From positions 3,502,501-3,566,500 of the forward strand of contig CP142453.1 of the NCBI GenBank assembly GCA_038049695.1: a DNA stretch of 64,000 nucleotides. The letters are read 5' to 3'. The translations under genes were made by a program, and so were the position numbers. Shown here piece by piece: positions 1-16,176 of this stretch; the first letter of the stretch is position 1; the number at the start of each line of letters is the position of its first letter. The notes under the pieces are model-generated. The model was not told the DNA's origin. It saw only the letters and a list, made by a program, of their open reading frames with translations, and made no database searches. Source of the stretch: Cinnamomum chago. Taxonomy: Eukaryota > Streptophyta > Magnoliopsida > Laurales > Lauraceae.

Positions 1-1375
1 TATCGCTATAAAAAAGAATTTAAACTTCTCTATTAAATGTTGACTGTTGACTTTAATCAATCGATCAGGGGCAGGGTAATGACCAGAGACCAAATGGAGA
101 ATTTTGATTATTTAACCTCCCATTCTTTGATACATTTGCAATGGTTGAAAACAATAATACCTTTCCTTCCATTTTCGACCACAAATTTATTTTTCTCGTT
201 CAAGTAGGCAAAGTTTTTTTATGGCCTATTTATTTGCATGAAATTGAATTCTTAAAAATTCATGGTAAAATTGATTCCAACAAATAATTATCAAAAGGTA
301 AGGAGTGAAGTCAGTGAGGTAATGTATATGGGGTCCGACTTTTTAGGATTTGATTTTACTAAGGTCATTGCCTGGCTTTCATTTTCAATGAAGGCAATAT
401 TATTTGATACTTGGTCTTTGTCTTTGATTCTTCAATTTTAACGACTTTTAATGCATTTTTTTTTAGAGTTCCTAGCGATTTAGTCAAACAAATGGGGGCC
501 CTAGAGATTCTGCATTTCATACAATTTGACCATCGGAGTTTCTACTTTTAGCATTCTCAAGGTTACAGTCTCTACCTGTGTGGGATTCAAGTTTGCAGGC
601 CAAACAAGATCAAAGAAGTTTTCCTGCATGGTTCATCAATGATAATTTCTTAGTACTTCATTTTTAAAGCAGCTGGGCTCTACTGATCCTCTAGATAAAA
701 GCGGGTTACGCGAATTAGGTCAGTGCAAACAATTAATTCTAATGCATATTTCCAGCCATGACTTAGCAGCCTTTTTTTAAATAGAGCATATGTGGCATGG
801 CATCTTTGTGAAACCTACTGCCCCCACTAGATTATATGGAAATCTAGTACTAGGCATATGACTGAAGGCCATAATTGACGATGGAAGTACAAACTCTCCT
901 TATCTGCTGAGCATCTATTTCATAACTTTAGATTGCACATAAACCATATCTAATTGATTTAATTTTAGTAGATAGCTGTTCTACAAACTCTCATCGCATA
1001 CCTACATAAAAATAAAAAGGCTACATAATAGGCTTAAGAGGATCCAGGACTCCTTTGTCAATTTGTTTGCTTGCAATTGTGGTTGTTCTTCAAGGTGATA
1101 ATGCTTAAAACAAGCATGCTACCATTCTCTGCTCGTTTCCTAAAAACGATCAATTGCAAGTCAACATGTTACAGCCTCCAAAAGCCTTGCCACAAGCAAT
1201 ATATAGATGCACCAAAACTAAGACATTTTATTAACTTCTCGGACAAATACTCTCTTCTAAGTCATACCGCCCAAGACTCAAAAAATTTAAAGAAAAAAGC
1301 TCTTGGGCATCCATATACAACAGATGGTTACATCAAAAACCCTGTATGGGCAGAAAAAAATTAGATGAGTGATCC
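1..1375. other. 3' flank of UGPase pseudogene, no gene seen
   Basis: AT-rich DNA downstream of the last recognisable exon of the minus-strand UGPase relic. It presumably includes the former 3' UTR next to 1,375. The only long open frame, at about 1,071-1,364 on the plus strand, has no recognisable domain and runs antisense to the presumed 3' UTR. I see no tRNA, repeat array or second gene. Confidence 0.4.
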
Positions 1376-2904
1376 TCAAATATCCTTAGCGCTGTTGATC
1401 TCCTGGAATCGAATAATCATAAGAACATAAGAATGTCAAGCATTACAGTGATAGATGGAACTGAAAAAGAAAAGCAGAGTGTTTGTCTCACCTTATTCTC
1501 CAATACCGCACCATCAGGAATTTCTAGTTTTCGCCCCTGGTTTGGCAGTAATAACCACTTTCCCCTGCGAGGAAATACACACCATATATAATAATGGAAG
1601 TCATTAGTGCAAATATTTATTAATCATGAACATGCTATAAAGACTTGCAAGGTTGCCACAACAGGCATATGGTGGAACTGGACTAGTAAGCATAAAACGA
1701 TGGGACGTCAGTGAAGCGAACATTGGCTAGTCTTTACTTGGCGTGGCGGCGTGAGTTGAAAATGAGTCTAGCATGTGAAGTTTTATTTTCAAAATTCCTA
1801 AAAAAAAAGGCAAAGGCATGTTACACAAAATGTGTCTATTCCTAAATCCATCTTTTTCTATTTCACAAGCTGTGGAGTAATATATCATTTGAATTGGCAT
1901 CAGTTCACGACAGAATTCCTCAATGGTAAGGCCAGGCAGCCATCAAAGGGCCAACTTGAAAGCAAGGTCACAATGGCAGTGATTTAAAATAATCTTCCGT
2001 TTTCTTTTAAAAGTACATCATTGGAAGAGTTGGAAAACTGAACCTGCAAAGAAAACCTGGAAGAACAAGCACGAATTGATAACATTCCAGCAAGAAAGAA
2101 TAGGAAATTCTCATGGACAAAATGGAAAAGATTTCCTACTATGGCACAACAAAAAATGGGAAGCATGGAAAAATGAAAATGATTATTAACCAATAGGAAG
2201 AACACCATCTTCAACAAAGTGCCTGTTGAAAACCTTCTTTATTTTACATATGACGACCTTCATTTTTTTTCTACACAGTGGCCCTCAAGGGAAATTTTGT
2301 TGGTCCACCTGCCTGTTGTATTGAATGAGCTAACATAGATGTTAGGAGTTAGGACAAAAATCTCTACAATCATTCTTGTGTGTGTTTTATTGCTTTTACA
2401 AGGGGTGGAGAGATCTTTTCCTTTTGTTGCGTTTACTTAGTTGTTCTAGGCTGTTTCTTGTTTGGTTTGCGTTTTTTGTGGGTATAATGCTTTTACGCCT
2501 CCTTTTTCCCCCTCCTTTTCTTGGGAGGGTAATGGCCAGTCTGCTTTTCTTCTTTAGTTAATGGAAGTAATTGTTACCAATCAAGAGAAAAAAATTTATA
2601 TGCACTATTTACGAATATATATATATATATTTTTATAACAACTAGTTACGCATATTTTAATATTTCTATGTTGTCTGGATAAACATTTACCAAACAAAGA
2701 TACAAATGTGCCTATGAAAATGTATATATGTTTACATACACAGACACTGAATATGCATAATGTATGGACAATTGATTGTCAGCTCATTCTTTATATGTTT
2801 ATTATTTATCTACAAACAGTATAGTAATAGTGGTTCTTTTTTTGTTGGGAGTAGAACAGATGTTACATTCCCTTGTTGTCGTCCCTAGATTCTCAAAAAA
2901 ATCA

Positions 2905-3150
<246 letters not shown>

Positions 3151-3153
3151 TTA

Positions 3154-3315
<162 letters not shown>

Positions 3316-3318
3316 TCA

Positions 3319-3531
<213 letters not shown>

Positions 3532-3850
3532 TTAAAGCAATACATTTGATGAATACCTGTATTGCTGCCCAAGCTGCTGTTTCCAGCTGAAGAACTTTAA
3601 CCCCGTTCACTTCCTGGAAGCAAGTAATGTCATTGAATCTTGTGCAACTATGTAATATCAGAAATTTTCATTAGTGAAGAGCACATACCAACAGTCATAG
3701 ATACCCAGATGATTCAGTACTGTTGTCAGATATGACATTGGTGTAGGTTTGGGATCCACGTTGAACATAGATTAGCCACACCCAAATATTTTATATTGAT
3801 GAAATTTAATAGTTTAAGAACATCTTTTATAAAATGAATTAAGATACAGA

Positions 3851-3930
3851 GAAGTTTTTTATGAATGAAAAACATAAAAGAACAAGAAATGAAGTTTTTT
3901 ATGAATGAAAAACATAAAAGAACAAGAAAT
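3851..3930. repeat. Perfect 40-bp tandem duplication in a UGPase intron
   Basis: Two adjacent identical 40-bp units, each starting GAAGTTTTTTATGAATG, lie in the intron between exon blocks 4,152-4,078 and 3,613-3,557. This is a simple recent duplication with no coding content. Confidence 0.9.
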
Positions 3931-4669
3931 GAATATTAGCAGTGCCCCTTATTCATAACATTTGGGATCAAGCAACTCCATATCTCGATATGTTCTCAAC
4001 TACTTGTACCCGACGTGTGCCATTATCTATGTAACTTAACATACCAATAGTTGGACAGACAAGAAAAGGCACTTTACCTTTGGGTTAGGAATGATCTCCA
4101 TCTTAAGGGCTTCAGCCTCTACAAGCATTTAATAGGTTTCAAATTTAACCACCTGTACAAACAGGTATAAGCATTGCATTATTACCATAAAAGCAGTTTT
4201 TAGGAAATATCAAATTTATAGGCTTGACTTCACATACAAGTTGTTGGTATTGAAAATCTTGAATTTCTCTATTGATTTGAATTCATTGACCCGAACAAGA
4301 CAAAAGTGGTCAGCATGTATCAGTCACAAAGTACACGTTTCTACAAAATGGAAGAAGTCATAACTGCCTTCCATGAGTCAAGCACAGTAAGCATCATTAT
4401 AGTCGAGAAGAAGAAAGAGATGAAAATGAGAATATAGTATCATGACTTACATGTTCATCAGGAACCTGTGCAATTTCCAGGAGCTGCAGTCCAGAATAGG
4501 AGGAACAAATTAAGTTAACGAGCACTCAACAGCTAAGGTGCAGAAAACTATTTTGTTCAAACACAATTGGAATTAGCAAATTAAATGAATTTTGTTCGAT
4601 CAATTCATGAACAGAACAAATGCATCTAATCTAAAAGTACATTAATAAAAACTACATCAGGTGTCCCCG

Positions 4670-4722
4670 CGCCGCAGCTCAGCTGGTAAGGAACATGGGT
4701 GTGTGAGTGAGAGTCCCCACTA
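4670..4722 (+). repeat. tRNA-like / SINE head fragment
   Basis: CGCAGCTCAGCTGGTAAGG has the form of a tRNA 5' region with a Pol III A box (AGCTCAGCTGG). No B box or cloverleaf follows, and the block ends in AGTCCCCACTAATAAAAAG. It is best read as a truncated tRNA-derived SINE inside the large UGPase intron (4,484-7,205), not a working tRNA gene. The rest of that 2.7-kb intron shows no gene. Confidence 0.4.
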
Positions 4723-7010
4723 ATAAAAAGAAATCAGGTTGATTTATGTCAACTTGTTTGCAATATTCAATTATTCATAATATTGGAAAATGAGATGAAA
4801 CATTGATTCAGACCCTTAAAACATTAATCAAGTTTTCATCTGAATCCAAATGCTAAACGGATAAAGCTGAATTTGCAAACCACAGTTCTCGCGACAACAT
4901 GTGTTTCACCTAGAGCAAATCCTTGAGAAACTAGTTCACATGAATATTGTGCAGTGAAAGTGTTCCATCTATAGAGAAAAAAACTAAAGATGTATATCAA
5001 CTGTGGACCACACTGACTAACATTTGACACAAACGTTTCTGGTTTCTGTGCTTTCTGTCACTTCACAATCTAACATGTCAAATTCTGATAAAATTCAGAG
5101 GCATTGCTCATAGGTCTCCCTTTTTTTGTTGCTTGTTGGGATGACATTTCAGTTCTTCGACTAGGAGCAGTTTCAATCTTCTATGTACAAGTCCATACCA
5201 TGTTAAACAACATTACTTGATTTCTCTTTTACTGAAGAAGCCAATGGATTTCATGTTCCCAGCTTGTGTCTCTCTGTTTTAATGCACACATCCATAGGCA
5301 TCTCAGCTGCATTTACTATGCTGCCTTGTCATTTCTTTGTTGTGCTACATTAACCTCCATATAGCAAAGGAAATCTAACTACTGTATTATAAGAATGTCC
5401 CTTAAATCTAAATAGGTAGGAGTAGCAACACAGGGCACTAGTGGTAGTAGCAGTAGTCATCATCTTCGAAGTCTTGTTCTATCTATTTGGAGTTGGCTTA
5501 GAGCAACACAGCAGCAGCAGTACCAATGATGATGATGAAAACTGCGATAATTAAATAAACAAATATAACTTCCAAAAAATAACAAATTAATAATCACCAT
5601 TGTTTACTGATAAAAAAAAAAAAAAAACCATTGTTTCATCACATCAAAAAATAATACCCAAAAAGGGTCTATTTAAATACTGACGCTTTCCACTGTCATC
5701 AGCAATAATCATAGAAAAAAAGCAATAAATCAAATGGAACATTCTAGCTATAACTTAATACGATGAATGAACCATAATATAAACAAAAATAAGTTACCAC
5801 ATATACTTTCTGAGGGCTTAAAATTTGGGGAATATAGTAGTCATTGAGATTCTTTTTTCAAAGTTACTGCATATATTTTCCAACAAAGGAGAAGTATAAA
5901 ATGAGTAGAAGGCTTGTTAAGATAACAGAAAATATGAACAAAAACATATCGCGCCTCCAAACTGTAAGAAAGATTTAAAATGAGAGATAGCAAGGAGCAT
6001 CTCCTCCTTTTAAATCCTAAAGTAGCCAGCCTATCTGCTTTCATGTTCCCTTTGTAATCAGGCTGTCAAAAGGATGGATTCAGACCAGAGCCACATGGGT
6101 CAACATCTAGGCCCAAATATGTCCAGGTCTGACATAGAGCCAGAATCTGAGAACATCTGATAGGAATGGTGGGAGGCCCAAGTCTGCTTTGGATCCCAAT
6201 CAGATTTTTATATAAAACAACCGGAAATTTTCCCAATGGTTCAGCCATAACTAAAACTTCCCATAGAACATAGCTGCATTTTGTGCATCTTACCTACAGT
6301 ATATTTAGTTCATTACCTACACTTTGGGGGTAAGTACAGTACTTAATGTACCATTAATTATAATTGTACGAGTTTAATTTAGGGAAGAAGATCTGGTGTC
6401 TGCAACAGTCTCTTCGGATTCAACACCAAAGAGAGCTCGAGTGGAGTCTTCACTACAGATCCACAGGAGGGAGGCTAGATTCTGCACCAAATGCATGAAG
6501 CATGCAAAAGCATAGAAGGAGAACCTCATAGTATTAAATTGACAAGGCAATACATGTATATCTACGGAGTCATCCCTGACCCTCCACTCCTAACTCCTTT
6601 GCCCATTCCGAAGAAATTCAAAGAACTATCCGAGCATATCCTTAATGATAAAAGCAGCTTTACACACCTAAACACCATGCCAAAAGCAGTATAGTCATAT
6701 TTACTTCCCCTAATGATAAAGGAACTGTCACATTCTAAACCAGTGGAGTTTTCTTTACTGCTGTTTTGTTATGAAGCCTTCTCTAGATCTTTTCTATTTC
6801 TGTATATACTTGTAACTTTTGTTTGTTCATATGTAGAAATTTTCCAGTCCTCAAAGAGGGAAAAAGGAACTGTTCCTACCAAGAAATGCAGAGAAGTTCA
6901 AAACTGTCTGCCAAAGAACCAATAAGCATGTGTCCTGAGTCCTGAGAAACTATCAATAAGAATGTATCCTGACAAAATATCTTCAGGCTTATTGTGTGTG
7001 TGAAAAATCA

Positions 7011-7337
<327 letters not shown>

Positions 7338-7508
7338 TCATGTTTTAAGTACCTCCATACAGTATTCATTCTGGTGTCGGAGCAAGTGACCGAGGATTTC
7401 TAATTCACTTGGTCAAGGAGGATTAATATAAAAAATTATCAATGCTTAGACATGCACAGAGAATAGATGATCTCAAAAGCATGCAACACCTATAAGTCAA
7501 ATGTTTTA

Positions 7509-7622
<114 letters not shown>

Positions 7623-8278
7623 TTATACTTGTAGAACCAATATGAACTCATTACAGCATTGGAAGACAAAAGATGCAGGATAAGTATCTCTTTCCAGAGT
7701 TTACCAGTGATAGCAAGTCATCAAGTTTGTCACTGTTCTTTAATGAAGAGAATACATCACCATGGCCAGGAGGATTCCTTCACATTCGGACAGTACGTAT
7801 GAGAGGGCGAACAGAACATTGCAGTTAGTGTTGTTATTCTCTAACAATTTTGTAGCAAGTATAAAATTTGCAAAAGCAGTTATTTATGTTCTGATACTTG
7901 TGCTTTGTCTTCTGGGTTTTTATGCTTGTGATATTATGCCCAGGTGTTCTATTTGATGGTTTATTGCTAAAAGAAGTAGAGCTATTTTATTTTTTTTGAT
8001 CGGTTAGAGCTAATGTAATGTAGTAGACAAATCACTCACAATCATAAGAAATAGTTTCTTCCAAGTGAATGTTCTTCATGTGTAGAGAAATATTTACTTC
8101 TAGGTGAATGTTCTCCATGTGTATAGTCGTCCATACATAGACAGAGGCACACAAATGATATTTCCTCAAAATTAACTGTGTAGAACAGAAAGAAAATGAA
8201 AAAGAAACTCATAATACAGCCCTTTCCAACAGAACATGAGCATACCAAAGGCAACAACTTAATATAATGATAGCATCA

Positions 8279-8449
<171 letters not shown>

Positions 8450-8603
8450 TTAATCAGGACATTATAGACAGTCTCCAGACCTGATTGAAAGTATGAATAT
8501 CAATGTTTGACTTTGAGTATCTCTCCACAATCTTCACAAGACAGCTTCAACAGGTTAGCTGTCTACTAACAACCTCATTCAGTTCGGTCCAACAAAATCA
8601 TCA

Positions 8604-8849
<246 letters not shown>

Positions 8850-10243
8850 TTATGAACTTCAATGTTGGATCTGCAATGAGAACACAACGATCAGAGCAAC
8901 AGCAGTACTGGGGGTATCGGTTGGAGAAGGGCGTGGGTGGGGTTCAAGCAACCATTAGAAATAACCAATAGATCTAACTGTACATGAAAAAATAGTAAAA
9001 ATACAAAAGCATGTGTCTCACAGGACAATAGTTGTACCTCGGAACATTTTAAAAACACTAGTCAGTCATATGGAATTATAGATAAGAATATGCCTATATG
9101 GATGTGGGACAAAACCTTACATAGGCATCACTCCCATCAATTAAGAATTATCTGCCTTTGCTGCCTATTGAGGATATGTCTCACGTAAACCAGCTATATC
9201 CATCTCCACCTTAAAATCAAGTCAATCAATCACTAGAATGTGTGATTTTTAATAGTCACCAAAATGTGTGTCTACACATGTGCAAGTAATAGACAGGGAT
9301 TGATTCAATCAAACAGCTCTTCTGATCTAGTTTTGTGCCAAAAGATTGGAACTATTGAAGCCTACAATTCAGGCTAAGTTTAGTCAGATAAATACTTATT
9401 AGATCTGTGAGTATCTGCATTTATCTTTATAAAATTTCCTTTTTCATGTAGGCGGTCACGTTAGAGAATGCACATTTGGGTTTCTTAGAACTAAGTGCAA
9501 GAAAAATAAAACAAGACTGGAATCAACCAATCAAGAAGCACTAAATATTGATGTCGTCGTCGTCATCATCAAAAGCCTTGTCCCAACTATGTGGTCGGTT
9601 ACACGAATTTTGTTTTTTCATTCAGATATAATCCTTGGATAGTTTGCACCTCTTTGAATCTATCCTTACTATTTCCATCTATGTCATCACCGAGCTTGTT
9701 TGTTTGCATTAGAATAGATAGGAACCGATAGGGTGGTTAAAAATGAAAATAAAGGTGAATTCCCATAAATGAACATTAAATAATGTTTTCTTTTAAGGTA
9801 ATATAATCAAAAGAAGATGCTATTTGATAATCATTTTCAGAAAATCACCTTTGATCTTCAGTTTTAACAACCCTATGGATTCAATTCCTATGTGAATCGC
9901 AAACAAACAGGGCACAAGCACAATTATATAAGTACAGGATTAAAAACCTTGCTCAATGACTTGCAGCCAACATAGATATCACTCAGATCAGACTGAAACC
10001 ATTGAACTGAAGTAGTTTTCGTGATCGTCATATAGGGACCCCACATTTTATCTTCGGTGACAGAGCCCACTTCACTCAAAAGGTAATGCATTCCTAGACC
10101 CAGTGATATTCAGCTAGAACTAATCAATGAGATGCGAGTTCATGCAGCGAAGATTGTTAAATCACTTGCGATGAGAGCTCATTGAGATCTCTCCGATAAT
10201 TCCTTCATATATGTTTATCAGTTTATGCACAAGTAAAAGCTTA

Positions 10244-10396
<153 letters not shown>

Positions 10397-10424
10397 TCAA
10401 GAGCTTTTCGGTTGCAGTCGCCAT

Positions 10425-10909
10425 GAAAGAGTTTGGGGGATGACAAAGAGAAAGAAGAGGGTTAGGTGGGACCCACTTAGTCGGTTTTGGTGATTGAGTG
10501 GGATCCACTTGTTCGGTCTATGGGGAAGAGTGATTACGGGTAGTTTTGCTGCGCCCCAGCACGAATACGGAGAAATAGGGCTTGACATGCCATGTCAGCC
10601 AAAGCCCACCTCCCAACTACTTCCTAGAATAAAAAAAAAAAATGAAGGGTCTTTTTAACAAATAGAATAAATTGTTTGCAAAAACAAAGCAAGTCGCCGA
10701 GCCCTCCCTATTTTCTCTTCTCCGGCTATGGCGAGTCCGCAATCCTTTGTTTCTCCTCTTTTCCAAACGACCAACGTCTTGAGATCCCTTTCTGTTTTCT
10801 TCTTCTTCAATGGAGTATCAATTTACATTTTCTCCGCCAACTTCGTTTTCTTCATTGCCGCCTGTCACATCTTGGACCCAAGAATTCCCCAATTAGGGTT
10901 GTTCCCAAG
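10425..10909. other. 5' flank of UGPase relic
   Basis: This region upstream of the relic's ATG at 10,424 would hold its ancestral promoter and leader. The plus strand has an open frame from 10,728 (MASPQSFVSPLF...) that I cannot assign to any family and that runs into an LTR-like block at about 10,910. I do not call it a gene. Confidence 0.35.
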
Positions 10910-12048
10910 TGTGACACACAACTCCTGTGAACTCGCACCCGTTCCGTACCAAATCCAAATTAACTAAGGACAAAAATTCCACATTTCACGTGTGAGAATT
11001 ATTCATTGACACCTGTCAATGAACATTTAATTGCGGAAGCTGATACAACATTAATATCAAAGCCATGAGCAGTCCATAAACCAAACTGTTACATAACAAT
11101 TAGTCTTAACAAAGCTAATAATTTAAACATTCAACGCATACTTAAACTAAGTGCAATATTAACTATCTAATCTCCAGTCATAAATTACCACACTTGTACT
11201 TACTCCGGCGGTCAAAGCTAACCATGAACCTTACCGATCAAATCTCTAGTCTAAAGGGTTATTAGCTATTCTCTTCGGTATTCTGGATCCCTGCAACACC
11301 AAGTGTAGCACCATGAATATGAGCAATTAAGATATATCACATATTATATCAAATTTGAATTATTAACAGAAGATCAAATGATGTCAAATTATCACATTGT
11401 GCGTTTAAGAATAAAATCATGCTTTATCGAATCACAAAACAATACTTACATTCTAGTTGGTTACTACCTTTGCTCAATCCTCCCTTAATAGAGAGCATGC
11501 ATTTTGGGATGTCACCATGAGCCCTGCCAAAGGTCCTCTTGTCTACTCGGGTTCTGGAGTTTCGGTGCTCAAGGCTGTCTACTGCAGTGACGTATACAAA
11601 TCTAAATTAAGAGTTAACTCCGTCGAGTATCATCAGGTCGAAGTTAAGTAGTGCCGACTCATTCAATTCAATCAATAGGACTTGAATAAGACTTTTACAA
11701 TCAAATAGAACATTTGCAATAACACTTGAGAAGTAATACGAATAATGCATATAAGCAAATCTTGAGACATTTGAGGGCAATAATAAAGTCAATAACAATA
11801 TGCAAATGTAGTTCGATTAATAGGATCAAGAAGATTTATTAGCCAAATCTAATCTAATTACCCGTCGTCTCTGACCGTCCATTTCGACGTAGTTTTAGGT
11901 AATTTGATGCATGTGCTACATTTTATTGGTGTCACATTGTGTGTGTGCGTGATACACCGAAATTCCTAAACCAACACCCATGGGAAGGTGCTAGACAAAC
12001 GGATAGGCACATGAGATAATCTTAGCCCAAGATTTCTCATGTGTTACA
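10910..12048 (-). mobile_element. Possible degraded LTR (Gypsy type), minus orientation
   Basis: The block starts TGTGACACACAACTCC. In reverse complement it has the CTTCCGCAATT signature found shortly before the 3' ends of the other Gypsy LTRs in this window (families A and C). The right side reads TGTGTTACA, the complement of a TGTAACACA start. The 5-bp flanks (CCAAG, ATTTC) do not match, so the boundaries are uncertain and it may be a fragment. No protein-coding domain was seen. Confidence 0.35.
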
Positions 12049-12111
12049 ATTTCCATTGGACTTAGTTATTTGGTTAATGGTTCCATGTCTAAGGACCTAC
12101 AAGGTCACTCC

Positions 12112-15100
12112 TGTAACGCCCCAATTCCGGATACCGATATACTCGTTCGAATACCCGAAATTGGCGCGTTACTTCCCAAAATATCCGAGAACTTCCAAGA
12201 TCGTAGGCCGCAGTGAGGTCCAATTTAAAACTTTTTGACCGATATAGTTATAACATTTAAATTGCGGAGGCGTAACGAGTAAATAAAGCGGAAGCAATAG
12301 GTATCGATATATATTAAGTATGAGCAAAACTACAGTCTACTTAAAATGGTTCAGTGTTAATTAAAGTTAATACATTTGAGTTCTACCCAACTCACTACAA
12401 AATTGTTCTCTCAAAACCCAAATAAAAGAGTCCCTCAAAACCCATGTAGATACTCCTCGCCCTCCGGCTCGACATCCGTGTCGGCCGGGCCCCATGCGTA
12501 CTCTCCTACGATAGGTGCCTCTACTACAGCTAGTGCATCGTCTGGGATCTCGGGATCAAGGCCTAAGCACCAATGAATGGGTCAGATCTAAAAGATCTGG
12601 CAAGTTACAGCATAGTACTAACATAGAACATATATATCAAAGGAAATAGAGACAAGTACATAAATTAAATGAATAGCAAGGGAAATGAACTAGGCAGTTG
12701 TGCATTTAAATCATAAGGAATCAGTATAAATAGAAACATCTAAACTACTACAACAAGGTGGCACATTCACACGAGCTGGAATACCGCGGGATATTATGCC
12801 GCGGCCCTCCCATACTGAACACAGTTGCGGCAGGGAAATCTCACCAGTGCTGGGAATAACTAATCCCAAATCTCACTCATCAACTCATCATCTCAACACT
12901 CCCGACCGGCACGGTATCACACCGTCCGTCTCAACCACACAGCTCATCATGATAGCTCTACCACACTCATCTAGCTCCTACCGGGGATGATCAGTCCACA
13001 GGCTGAGCTTAAATCAACCGAGTGAATGTTCATGCCGACTCGAGAATAACTCTAAGGTCTGTGTCTGTCTAGGCTTTGCCTTGCGTGAACAAGGTCCTAA
13101 CAATATCTCTAAGAGGTCTACACATCTCAATACAGTCTCTGGATCTCATTCAAGGTCCAGGCCCACTCGTTGGATCCATACCAAGGCCCATCAGTACATG
13201 GCCTAGTCTAAAACCGTCCAAATGAGGCAACTAATCCATCTAATACTGATAACAGTTCCAATTCAATTCATAACAGCTTAACAGTCCAAAAGAAACTACC
13301 TCTTCAAGTTAAAGGATTCACATCTCCACACTTAGGCCCAGTAAGGGCCCGCCTAGACACAGACACGGGTCAATGATCTCCGAAACCACACTATCGGGTC
13401 ACCTCTAGATACCCTAGGTTCAAGTCTTCCAATTATGTTTAATTAATAGTAAACAGCTATTCTAAAGATCTAAGAATGACAGAGTAATAATAACAGTGAA
13501 GTATAAACTTCAATCAGAGAATCAACGGGAAATCCAACGGTCCAATCCTAGGTAATGGGCCACGTTAGGTTCGGGTCCATCTCCGGTAATTTGATCTCTA
13601 AACGAAGTCACTAATGCCATATGATACTGTGTTTGGTGCTTAGGAGGTTACGGGCATCATTGACAACTCTTAGGGGTCAAATCATCTTAGATAAAACGAT
13701 CGAAACCCTAATCGATGGTCCCCACGAGTCAAGGTCGAGCCACGCCATTGACTCGTACTTGGCACATTGATGGAAGTTCATTTGGATGGTTAATGGGCCC
13801 CACAATCGATCAATCATAAAGTAAGTGCTAAACTCACCTCTTAGTGTTCACAGTGTGGCAGGTCGACCTGGCAAGGGTCGGGTCGATCTGCTCCACTGGA
13901 ATTAAAGTTGGGACTTGGTTTGGATTCTGGAATTTCCAGTGTACCCGATTGACCAGGTGGCCAGCCGGTCGATCTGGTACACAGGTGAACCTGAGTCAAC
14001 AGACTCCAGGCCAAATCTCAACTTTTGCACTAAAGTCTGGGTCTGATGGAAAAATCCAAGTCATACACAAACTATTCGAATTGAGTTCGTAAAATACTCA
14101 GGGCTTAATCAAATTATAAAATCTAAAAGTGTAAATCTAAAGGGTCCAAACTAATTTAAATTAATTAAAGACTAAGGGGTCTTTATTTCCAATTTTTTTT
14201 TCTAAAATTAATAGGGTTCCATTATACCCATTAGAAACTAAATGCTTTATTTAATTAATAAAACTAATGGGTTAAGGATTAGTGGGCCCCACTGGGCCCA
14301 GCTCCAATTTGGTTCGATAAAAACTAAAGAGGTTTATATTTCTAATTTATGAAAATTAATGGTACTAATGATATACATTAAAAACTAAGGGATTAATTTT
14401 AATTAGTAAAAATAGTGGGTTATTGGATCAGTGGGCCCCACGGGGCCCTGTCCTAGATCAGTCCTCACTATCAAGGTCACTAAGCACCCCTTGGTCCCAT
14501 GTCCGGACCTGATCTGAAACCGGGGACCCACCTAGGCCCCACAACCTCAGCGGACCATACTTTCCCAAAGTCCTCTTTTCTCTCAATTTCCCAAACACTC
14601 TCAAGCTACCATACCTCTTTATCACTTATCCCCACTTTATCTCACCCATCACCTTTACACGTGTCATCACCCTCCCTTTCTCTCTTACCTTTCCATCTCA
14701 TAATCTAAGCTACAGAAAGTTATAGAAGTTACATAACCCATTTGAAATGGTTCTACGACAGTAACAACAAGACACTACGGCAGTGGGCCCCACTATGATT
14801 GATGCCATGATCAGCATACTCTATCAGGGTCGCCCAAGCCCCATCTAAAGGATGTGTGGCCTGGATTCCAAGGGTGGCCCACCTGGGCCCCACCGTTGAC
14901 AAAGAAAACAAAAATAGTGATCCACAGTTTTTTGGGTTAACAAGTTAGCATCCGACGCATAGACTAGGGCCCACCTCTGATCAAATCCAGATAAGACCTC
15001 TACCCCATGGTCGCCCCACCAAATCAGGCCTGATGGTCGGACTAGATCTGTGATCAGATCAGTCCGTGGGTCCCGCAACCACCTGATGCCCAACTGGGTT

Positions 15101-16176
15101 TCTCACAGTTCCATCTCCCTGGAACCTGTAACAGAGCTTGCCTGGATTTTCTACCCAATTAATTTGCTATCCCAATCACCCATCACAGAAACAATGGAAG
15201 CCATACAATACCCAATGCCCAACCATCCATCAATCCATCACTTCTTTGGGCCATTGACCATCCAAATGGGTAAAACCCATCCATCATAGCCATTAATTCC
15301 ATCCAAAACACAAATACAGAGCTCAGGAAATTCTAAGACTGAATTAATCATGAATCATGTAATGAAACTACAGCAATCAAGAGAACAAATACACATTCTA
15401 AGCTAGAGTAAGTGCACTTGCCTTAGTAATGGAGAGATGGTTCCAGCTGAAATGGTGAAGAAGAAGATGATGAAGACACAGTAGTAACAGTAGCAGCTGC
15501 AACAGTGGTGGTTCTCTCAGCACAACCAGTCCGGTGACAGTAGCTTAGGGGAAGGGAAAATGAGAGGGAAAAAGAGAGAAATGAAGAGGAACAATTGCTG
15601 CAGCTTAAAGAGGGATTTCTCAGCACACAGTGGATGGAAGAGGAATCTCAGCACGGCAACAGTGGCTGGAAGAGAGAAATGATGGAGGAAGAGAAGAGAG
15701 GCAATTGAGATGAATAGTAATGGGGTTGGTTTAGGATTAGGGTTCTTGGGATAAGAGCCCTTAAATAGATTAGGGGAGGGGTGGCTAAGGACCAAATTAG
15801 CCCTAGGGTTTTATGGAAATTAGGGTTAGGGTTGAGGTTAGGCTGGTCATTTGGTAAGAAGCTTCTAGAGGAGGGGCACCATTAGCACTAAACCCACCTA
15901 ATTAATTAAGACCACTAACTAGGCCTACCCCACACTAATAGCCTAGGATTAATCCAAAACCCCTAACAAATTAAAACACTAGTTCAACTAAGCAATTCTA
16001 ACTATGAGTTAGGAAAATCTAACTAGCCACTCTAATTAACCCCTATTAGCCCAATTAAATAATAATTAGCCATAATTAGCAATAATTAACCAATAATTAG
16101 CATAGATTAGCGTAAATTAGCAAAGATTAGTCTATAAAATAGCAACAAGAGGGCTCACTAAGGGTGGGGCCTCACA
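12112..16176 (-). mobile_element. Solo LTR, family A (Tekay/Del-like Ty3/Gypsy), ~4.1 kb
   Basis: The ends are TGTAACGCCCC and GGGGCCTCACA, so in native (minus) orientation the LTR starts TGTGAGGCCCC and ends GGGGCGTTACA. The flanks are ACTCC (12,107-12,111) and TCTCC (16,177-16,181), a 5-bp TSD with one mismatch. No primer site or gag adjoins it, so it is a solo LTR formed by recombination. It aligns in inverted orientation with the LTR at 23,303-33,211: both carry GTGTCTGTGTCTAGGCGGGC, near 13,355 (as complement) and 31,990. A TATA-like box (complement of CCTTAAATAG) lies at about 15,759-15,768. Short open frames inside are not genes. Confidence 0.8.

Noticed and set aside
1071..1364. 97-codon plus-strand ORF
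   Set aside because: Low-complexity composition, no family resemblance, and antisense to the presumed 3' UTR of the UGPase relic.
4670..4745. tRNA gene
   Set aside because: An A-box-like head is present but there is no B box, anticodon arm or acceptor pairing; listed only as a SINE-like fragment.
9961..10080. Extra UGPase exon on the minus strand
   Set aside because: A short open stretch (WFQSDLSDIYVG) has no match to UGPase as I know it and is not needed for phase continuity.
10728..10967. Plus-strand ORF starting MASPQSFVSP
   Set aside because: No recognisable domain, and the frame continues into LTR-like sequence; could be a leftover first exon, but unsupported.
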